Below, piece after piece: positions 5,299 to 9,720 of a DNA stretch of 9,720 bases (position 1 is its first letter; each line of letters starts with the position of its first letter). This DNA is from Natrinema soli (GTDB taxonomy: Archaea > Halobacteriota > Halobacteria > Halobacteriales > Natrialbaceae). The translations under genes were made by a program, and so were the position numbers. The notes under the pieces were generated by a model. That model did no database searches. It worked only from the letters and a program-made list of their open reading frames with translations, and had not been told where the DNA came from. The stretch is taken from NCBI RefSeq assembly GCF_028618695.1, contig NZ_JAQIVI010000789.1:1-9720 (forward strand). The letters run 5' to 3'.

Positions 5299-5718
5299 GA
5301 TGAACGCGAGCCCGAGGCTTCCAGCGATCACCGCCACGGTCAGAACGACCTCCGGGACCGGGGCGACGCCCTCGCCGACGAACCCGACCAGGACGAGCAC
5401 GACCGCGACGGCCACCGGAAGCGGTCGTGCAACCAGTTGCTGGCCAAAGGCCCGCAGCGACCAGTACCCCATTTTGACGTTCGACGCGACGGTGGCACCG
5501 AGCGGCCGATTTCCGTCGGGATTTTCCGCCGGAGCGAATCCCTCGAGGTCGTCGTCGCTGACCGTCACGATTTCGCCGGTGTTGACGCGGCGACCGTCGG
5601 CGTCTCCGACCCGGAGCAGCGTCACGGCTCCCTCGTTCGTTCCGACGACGCGGTAGATCCCGTCCGGGTAGTCGTCGTCGGTCGGTCGAACGTGATCGCG
5701 CACGGCGAGCGAAGCCAT
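5281..5718 (-). CDS. Haloarchaeal membrane-anchored hypothetical protein (145 aa)
   Basis: I do not recognise a named family. Residues 1-95 form a soluble, beta-rich acidic domain (GIYRVVGTNEGAVTLLRVGD, 20-39; GRRVNTGEIVTVS, 42-54) that resembles small beta-barrel modules in style only. Residues about 99-117 (RPLPVAVAVVLVLVGFV) and 122-141 (PEVVLTVAVIAGSLGLAFI) are two likely membrane helices. No signal peptide is seen, so the soluble part would face the cytoplasm with a helical hairpin anchor at the C-terminus. The ATG at 5716-5718 is supported by a TATA-like box about 29 nt upstream. It is convergent with the DUF3194 gene. The stop lies inside a 13-bp tandem repeat. Confidence 0.7.
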   Translation of the reverse strand: MASLAVRDHVRPTDDDYPDGIYRVVGTNEGAVTLLRVGDADGRRVNTGEIVTVSDDDLEGFAPAENPDGNRPLGATVASNVKMGYWSLRAFGQQLVARPLPVAVAVVLVLVGFVGEGVAPVPEVVLTVAVIAGSLGLAFIGSGRL

Positions 5719-5743
5719 TGCCGGTGTAGAGTCGCTACGCCGA

Positions 5744-5750
5744 CATAATA
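5744..5750 (-). promoter_or_regulatory. Promoter of the 145-aa membrane protein gene
   Basis: On the - strand TATTATG (5750 to 5744) is centred about 29 nt before the ATG at 5718, the best TATA-like match on this strand, predicting a leaderless transcript. It shows that this gene is not simply cotranscribed with the M20 gene that ends at 5785. Confidence 0.55.
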
Positions 5751-5784
5751 GTGCAGGCTCGAAATCTCCGAGAGAGGGGCGGCG

Positions 5785-7083
5785 TCACTCAGCGGTTCCG
5801 CACCAGTCCATAGCCGTCAGCGCGAGCGTCTGCGCCGTTTCGACCAACGAATCTATCTCCACGTACTCGTCGGCGCCGTGGATATTTTCGCCGCGCGGAC
5901 CGACCGACGGACAGGGGATGTCGTAGTAGCGGTTGTAAAATCGCTCGTCGTTGCCGGCGCTTCCGCCACCGAAGGTCGTTTCCCCGCCGGTGACCGTCTC
6001 CGCGTTCTCCCGCGCGAGTCGGACGATCTCCTCGTCGGTATCGAGTTCGTGCGGCGCGGCGTTCCAGCCGAACCACTCGAACTCGGGCGCGTGTTCGGAC
6101 AGCCACTCGTCGTCCTCGGCGACGTCTCGCACGGCCGCTTCGACTTCGGCCCGGACTTCCTCGCGCGTTTCGCCGGGCGGCCAACCGATCCGTCCTTCCA
6201 GTACCGCTTCGGACGGGACAGTCGAGGGCCAGTCGCCGCCGTCGACCGTGCCCACGTTCAGGTTGGTCTCGTGACCGTCGAGGTTCGGGTTCTGCCGAAC
6301 GGCCGGTTCGTAGGCGATGCGCGATTTCCGTTCCCGGTCCAGCTCGTCGAGCGCCCGATAGAGTTTCGTCGCCTTCCCGATGGCGTTCACGCCCGCGTAG
6401 CCCTGCGCGGCGTGTGCGGACTTTCCCGGCACGCGAACGCGAAAGTACATGACACCGGCGCTCGCCATCCCGATGTTCGGGAGGCCGGAGGGTTCGGTGA
6501 TGATCGCCGCGTCGGGCTGATAGCCGCGCTCGAGCGCGGAGAGGACACCGCCGGGGCCGCCGTCCTCCTCTTCGACGGTCGTCTGAAGAGTGAGGTCGCC
6601 GGCCAGTTCGACGTCGAGGTCGTCGAGCGCCTCGAAGGCGATGAGCATGGACGCGACGCCGCCGAGCATGTCGTTGCTACCGCGTCCGTAGAGACGACCG
6701 TCTTCGACGGTAGCGTCCCACGGGTCGTAGCGCCACTCGTCTTCGTCGACCGGAACGACGTCGACGTGTCCGCTTAGGGTTAGCGATCGTCCGTCTCCGA
6801 CGCCGTTCCTCGTCGCTGCGACGTTCGGCCGGTCGTCGTACCCGTACTCCGCGTAGGACGACGTCTCGAAGAATCCGGGGTGGTCCCGCAGTTCGTCGGC
6901 GTCGGGTTCCCACGTATCGACGTCGAGACCGTGGGACTTCAGTCGAGACGCGACGACCTCCTGTGCGGGCTTTTCGTTTCCGGTAACTGACTGCTGGCCG
7001 ATGAGTTCACCGAGAAGATCGACGAGTTCCTCGCGCTTGTCCTCGATCCGGTCACGGAGAACGTCCCTGTCTCTTGTAGGCAT
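5785..7083 (-). CDS. M20 family metallohydrolase, ArgE/DapE-like (432 aa)
   Basis: A cytoplasmic zinc-dependent amidohydrolase of the acetylornithine deacetylase / succinyl-diaminopimelate desuccinylase / dipeptidase group. Metal-site motifs: SGHVDVVPV (H106, D108), GRGSNDML (D138, shared ligand), TTVEEEDGG (E171, E172, catalytic base and ligand), ITEPSG (E197) and ENIHGADEYV (H402). KSAHAAQG (221-228) marks the dimerisation (lid) domain. The usual Lys after GRGxxDM is Leu here. The true substrate cannot be read from the sequence; no arg or dap genes adjoin. The frame is open upstream to 7305, but that extension overlaps the preceding gene and is basic and unlike the family. The ATG at 7081-7083 (MPTRDRDVLRDRIEDKREEL) fits family starts and the TATA box at 7112-7118. 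Confidence 0.88.
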   Translation of the reverse strand: MPTRDRDVLRDRIEDKREELVDLLGELIGQQSVTGNEKPAQEVVASRLKSHGLDVDTWEPDADELRDHPGFFETSSYAEYGYDDRPNVAATRNGVGDGRSLTLSGHVDVVPVDEDEWRYDPWDATVEDGRLYGRGSNDMLGGVASMLIAFEALDDLDVELAGDLTLQTTVEEEDGGPGGVLSALERGYQPDAAIITEPSGLPNIGMASAGVMYFRVRVPGKSAHAAQGYAGVNAIGKATKLYRALDELDRERKSRIAYEPAVRQNPNLDGHETNLNVGTVDGGDWPSTVPSEAVLEGRIGWPPGETREEVRAEVEAAVRDVAEDDEWLSEHAPEFEWFGWNAAPHELDTDEEIVRLARENAETVTGGETTFGGGSAGNDERFYNRYYDIPCPSVGPRGENIHGADEYVEIDSLVETAQTLALTAMDWCGTAE

Positions 7084-7088
7084 TTGCC

Positions 7089-7105
7089 GTGATGTGATAC
7101 ACCAC
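7089..7105 (-). promoter_or_regulatory. Dyad operator candidate before the M20 gene
   Basis: GTGATGTGATACACCAC (+ strand) is a 17-bp imperfect palindrome, with 6 of the 7 outer pairs matching around the central A at 7097. It fills the space between the TATA-like box and the expected transcription start, where bound protein would block RNA polymerase. Its size fits a dimeric helix-turn-helix regulator such as an Lrp/AsnC or TrmB type, but the regulator is not in the window. Confidence 0.45.
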
Positions 7106-7111
7106 ACCTCA

Positions 7112-7118
7112 TACAAAC
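7112..7118 (-). promoter_or_regulatory. TATA-like box of the M20 gene
   Basis: On the - strand TTTGTAT is centred about 32 nt before the ATG at 7083. The start site would be near 7088, giving a leader of a few bases. This spacing rules out the longer N-terminal form of the downstream protein. Confidence 0.45.
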
Positions 7119-7206
7119 GTCTTTCTCCGATGGCCCCGCCCGAATCGGCGGTCGATACGTGAGAAACCGCCCCGACGCTCTCTTCGAACGGGGCTCGATC
7201 GCTGAC

Positions 7207-7211
7207 AAAAA
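7207..7211 (-). terminator. T5 tract after the lut operon
   Basis: On the - strand a GGATTTTTG run begins 11 nt after the TAG (7225-7223) of the LutB-LutA-like gene. A U-tract is the main element of archaeal intrinsic terminators; no hairpin is evident. The rest of the 139-nt spacer holds the promoter of the next gene. Confidence 0.4.
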
Positions 7212-7222
7212 TCCGAACCCTG

Positions 7223-9541
7223 CTACGACCGATATCCACCGGGCGCGAGCAACTCGATCGGATGCGGCACGTCTCGCTCGAGCAGCGTTTCAAGCTGGTC
7301 CCCACAGGAGGTTCCCGACGCCACGACGGTCTCCGCGCCCTCGACTTCCGCGGCCAACCGCTCGCCGACGTCCATACTCAGCTCGTAGTACTCCCGCTTG
7401 TAGCCGAACGAGCCAGCCATGCCACAGCACTCGGCGCTGGAGGTCTCGGGCGCGTAGCCACAGCGCTCGAGGACGGCCACGGTCGGTGCCTCGAGGTCGA
7501 GCGTGCGCTGCTGGCAGTGAGAGTGGTAGGCGACCGGCTCCGCGCCGTCGCCGGTCGACAGCGCCGAGGGGTCCGCGCCGTTCTCGAGCAGCCCGTAGAC
7601 GTACTCGCAAATTTCGTAGCTGTTCGCACGAAGGCGCTCGACGGACTCCTCGGGCAGCAACCGCTCGTACTCGCGATGCACGGCCGCCAGATCGGAGGGC
7701 TCGATGACGACCACGTCCCAGCCGGCGTCGAGATCCTCGGCAAGGGCGGCGTAGAGCCGGCTGGCCTGCCGGTCGGCCGTCGCGATCATCCCCTGGGAGA
7801 GCGCCGCGCGTCCGCTTTCGGGCAGGTCTGGAACGCGAACGGGGACGCCCAGCGACTCGAGCGTCCGGACGGCGGCCTTCCCGCGGTCGGTATCGACGTA
7901 GTTCGTGTAGACATCGGGGTAGCAGACGACCTCGCGGTCGATCTCGAGTTCGTCGTCTCCGGCGTCGGCTCGAGTCACGGCTCGTTCGGCCCGTCGCTCC
8001 GATGCGGCCGGGCCGCCTCGTTTCTCGAACCAATCCACAAGCGATTCCCGCTGGAACGCAGGGAGATCGCGCCGCCGGTCGATGCCGAGGGTGTGCTCGA
8101 GCGCCGCACGGACTGGGCCAGCGTCAGCGAGCCAGTTCGAGACGGGGGCGGTCGCGCTGGCGACTTTTGCGACGGTGCCGATATTGCCGAAGAAGCGCTT
8201 GCTGAGGTCGAGTCCGTCCTCCTCGAGGTCGGGCGTGAGGCCGTCCACGAGGAAGTCGTAGGCCTCGGGATCGCGACTGTGGTTGACTCGATCCCGGACG
8301 ACGGTGTTGATCCACGGAATGTCGATCTTCACCGGGCAGGCGTCCACACAGCGCGAACAGCCGGTACAGAGGTCGTTGAACTCGGCCGCGGACTCCTGCC
8401 CGTGGACGCCGGCCTCCCAGCCGGTGGCGATGCCGCCGGAGTAGGTCTCGCCGCCGAAGCCGTGGCCGCCGACGGACTGAAAGTTCGCACACGAGTTCGA
8501 ACAGGCCCCACAGCGGATGCAATAGAGGGTCTCCCGGAGCTGGTCGTCCTCGCGCATGTCCATGCGGCCGTTGTCGAGCAGGACGAGGTGGAAGTCCCGA
8601 TCCGGGTCCCCCGTCTCGTCCGCCGGTTCCTCTCCCGCCGTAATCGGCTCGTCCGGCGAATCGAAGTCCAGCGTCGGCGAATCCGTCGGCGGCGAGAGCA
8701 TCGTCACGTACTGCGTGATCGGCTGGCCCGTCGCGCTCTTGGCGATGATGTCGACGAACGGCTCGAGGTCCGACAGCGTCGGAATCAGTTTCTCCACGCC
8801 CGCGATCGCGACGTGGGTATCGGGCGTGACCGCACACTTGCGCGCGTTACCCTCGTTCGTGATGAGCGTGATCGTCCCGCTGTCGGCGACGACGAAGTTC
8901 GCGCCGGTGATCCCCACGTCGGCCTCGCGGATGTGCTCGCCGAGGTGGTCGCGGGCGAACCGAGTGAGTTCCTCGGCCGTCTCGAAGGGGTCGTCGGGGT
9001 CGAAGCGTTCGTTGAACAGGTCGGCGATTTCCTCGCGCGAGAGGTGCATCGCCGGCCCGACGATGTGCGATGGCGTGTCGTCGGCCACCTGCAGCACCCA
9101 CTCGCCGAGGTCGGTCTCGGTGACGTCGATCCCTTCGGCCTCGAGTCCCTCGTTGAGGTCGATCTCCTCGGTCGTCATCGATTTGGACTTGACGACCGAC
9201 GGAGTGTCGCCGTCCCCCGTCGTTCCGTTCGCATCGGTCCGTGACTCGACCACGTCAGCCACGTACGCGTTCGCGTCCGCGGCGTCGTCGGCGACGTAGA
9301 CGGTGCCGCCGTTCGCCTCGACCGCCTCCCGGACCGTTTCGATCAGGTCGGGAAGCCGGCCGATAGCGTCTTCCTTGATCGATCGGGCTTCCGTTCGCAG
9401 CGCCTCGAGGTCGTCGGTCGCGCCGTATGTCTCGTACCGGCGGGCGTTCGATGCGCTCGCGTGGGCCTGGATGGCCTCGCCTTCGGTCTCGAGCAGGTGG
9501 CGGATCCGGTCGGCCCGCTCCGTTCGGGTGCGCTGAGCCAT
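7223..9541 (-). CDS. lutB: LutB-LutA-like fusion: LUD domain / 4Fe-4S / CCG-domain iron-sulfur protein (772 aa)
   Basis: A probable subunit of a lactate (or other 2-hydroxyacid) oxidation complex that passes electrons through iron-sulfur centres toward the quinone pool. Residues about 60-285 are a LUD domain; the signature runs ADVGITGANFVVADSGTI, then TNEGNARKCAVTPDTHVAI and GVEKLIP (207-254). Two 4Fe-4S motifs follow: C341, C344, C347, C351 and C392, C395, C398, C402 with CPVKIDIP. Residues about 535-772, roughly LutA size, carry CCG-type domains. The second is intact (SHCQQRT with C676, ECCGMAGSFGYK with C705-C706, SGTSCGDQ with C746). The first has ESGRAALSQGM where CCGRPxxSQGM is expected. 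Bacteria such as Bacillus keep LutA and LutB separate. ATG at 9541, 1 nt after the LutC-like stop, with GGAGG 9 nt upstream, shows an operon. Substrate is inferred. Confidence 0.85.
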   Translation of the reverse strand: MAQRTRTERADRIRHLLETEGEAIQAHASASNARRYETYGATDDLEALRTEARSIKEDAIGRLPDLIETVREAVEANGGTVYVADDAADANAYVADVVESRTDANGTTGDGDTPSVVKSKSMTTEEIDLNEGLEAEGIDVTETDLGEWVLQVADDTPSHIVGPAMHLSREEIADLFNERFDPDDPFETAEELTRFARDHLGEHIREADVGITGANFVVADSGTITLITNEGNARKCAVTPDTHVAIAGVEKLIPTLSDLEPFVDIIAKSATGQPITQYVTMLSPPTDSPTLDFDSPDEPITAGEEPADETGDPDRDFHLVLLDNGRMDMREDDQLRETLYCIRCGACSNSCANFQSVGGHGFGGETYSGGIATGWEAGVHGQESAAEFNDLCTGCSRCVDACPVKIDIPWINTVVRDRVNHSRDPEAYDFLVDGLTPDLEEDGLDLSKRFFGNIGTVAKVASATAPVSNWLADAGPVRAALEHTLGIDRRRDLPAFQRESLVDWFEKRGGPAASERRAERAVTRADAGDDELEIDREVVCYPDVYTNYVDTDRGKAAVRTLESLGVPVRVPDLPESGRAALSQGMIATADRQASRLYAALAEDLDAGWDVVVIEPSDLAAVHREYERLLPEESVERLRANSYEICEYVYGLLENGADPSALSTGDGAEPVAYHSHCQQRTLDLEAPTVAVLERCGYAPETSSAECCGMAGSFGYKREYYELSMDVGERLAAEVEGAETVVASGTSCGDQLETLLERDVPHPIELLAPGGYRS

Positions 9542-9542
9542 C

Positions 9543-9720
9543 CTATCGATCCTCCAGGACGATCACGTGGACGTCGCCGGGGCCGTGGACGCCGTGGACG
9601 AGATCCCCCATGTCGGCGGTGGCGCTCCGTCCGGTGGCGAAGACGACGCTGTCCCGTCCCCGATCGAAGCCGTCGGCGAGGCGATCGAAGCCGGCGCTCA
9701 GATCCGGCACAACGTCGCTG
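9543..9720 (-). CDS. lutC: LUD domain protein, LutC-like, C-terminal part (5' truncated by window edge)
   Basis: The - strand frame is open from the window edge to TAG at 9545-9543, giving 58 residues plus a partial codon, and ending SATADMGDLVHGVHGPGDVH followed by VIVLEDR. The pattern SATADMGDLVHGVHGPG is the characteristic C-terminus of LutC/LUD proteins. LutC-like proteins work with the LutA and LutB iron-sulfur proteins in lactate use; in this organism the partner is the downstream LutB-LutA fusion, one base away. It precedes the fusion gene in the operon, so the promoter lies to the right of the window. Confidence 0.85.
   Translation of the reverse strand, partial: SDVVPDLSAGFDRLADGFDRGRDSVVFATGRSATADMGDLVHGVHGPGDVHVIVLEDR
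9551..9555 (-). promoter_or_regulatory. Shine-Dalgarno site for the LutB-LutA-like gene
   Basis: On the - strand GGAGG lies within the last codons of the LutC-like gene, 9 nt before the ATG at 9541. Its presence fits an internal operon gene, in contrast to the leaderless first genes elsewhere in the window, and it fixes the start. Confidence 0.6.

Noticed and set aside
5215..5748. + strand frames opposite the 145-aa membrane protein
   Set aside because: The - strand product has a well-formed beta domain and two membrane helices, plus a promoter at the right spacing; the + strand frames have neither.
5878..6777. A 299-codon + strand frame opposite the M20 gene
   Set aside because: Complement of a clear metallohydrolase; composition is that of an antisense shadow.
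7084..7305. 74-residue N-terminal extension of the M20 protein
   Set aside because: It overlaps the 3' end of the upstream gene, is basic and cysteine-containing unlike haloarchaeal proteins, and lies partly upstream of the predicted transcription start.
7262..9244. A 660-codon open frame on the + strand opposite the LutB-LutA-like gene
   Set aside because: Its product is rich in Arg, Gly, Val and Asp without any recognisable motif, and the opposite strand encodes unmistakable LUD, 4Fe-4S and CCG motifs. Long antisense frames are routine in high-GC haloarchaeal DNA.
1..9720. A novel defence, mobile or biosynthetic system
   Set aside because: I looked for transposases, integrases, toxin-antitoxin pairs, nucleases and reverse transcriptase motifs and saw none; nearly all genes are housekeeping or catabolic with recognised families.

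Overview
The window is a chromosomal stretch from a halophilic archaeon (class Halobacteria; the very frequent CTCGAG and CGAG words and the protein style suggest Natrialbales, but that rank is inference). Evidence: high GC, strongly acidic proteins, archaeal-only genes (ribosomal protein L37Ae, RNA polymerase subunit Rpo12, KEOPS subunit Pcc1, prefoldin beta), and TATA-like boxes 26-32 nt before several start codons, the pattern of leaderless or near-leaderless haloarchaeal transcripts. I see no mobile element, tRNA, rRNA or CRISPR array, and no gap without a gene exceeds about 165 bases.

Layout. 1-289 is the 3' end of truD (tRNA pseudouridine synthase). 373-854 holds a small unrecognised acidic protein gene, preceded by an overlapping 16-codon reading frame and followed by what looks like a decayed zinc-ribbon tail. 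881-1726 is surE (nucleotidase) and 1784-2545 a DUF2103 zinc-ribbon protein. 2684-2890 encodes a 68-residue two-helix membrane protein. 3040-5171 is a conserved archaeal information-processing cluster: rpl37ae, rpo12 (rpoP), pcc1, then a DUF2243 membrane protein that looks like an intruder, then pfdB and a DUF3194 gene. All of this is on the + strand.

The rest is on the - strand. 5281-5718 is a small membrane-anchored protein convergent with the DUF3194 gene. 5785-7083 is an M20-family (ArgE/DapE-like) metallohydrolase with its own promoter and a dyad operator candidate. 7223-9541 is a LutB-LutA-like fusion (LUD domain, two 4Fe-4S motifs, CCG-type domains), and 9543-9720 is the 3' end of a LutC-like LUD gene. 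The last two form a 1-nt-spaced operon, probably for lactate (or another 2-hydroxyacid) oxidation.

Functionally, the central block makes parts of the ribosome, RNA polymerase, the t6A tRNA-modification complex and the prefoldin chaperone, which growing cells need together. The right third is catabolic.

I found no convincing undescribed multi-gene system. The best leads are an L37Ae that has lost all four zinc-binding cysteines, a LutB-LutA fusion whose first CCG motif has lost its cysteines, two independent short tandem repeats lying across the stop codons of pcc1 and of the 5281-5718 gene, and the split zinc-ribbon remnant at 717-854.
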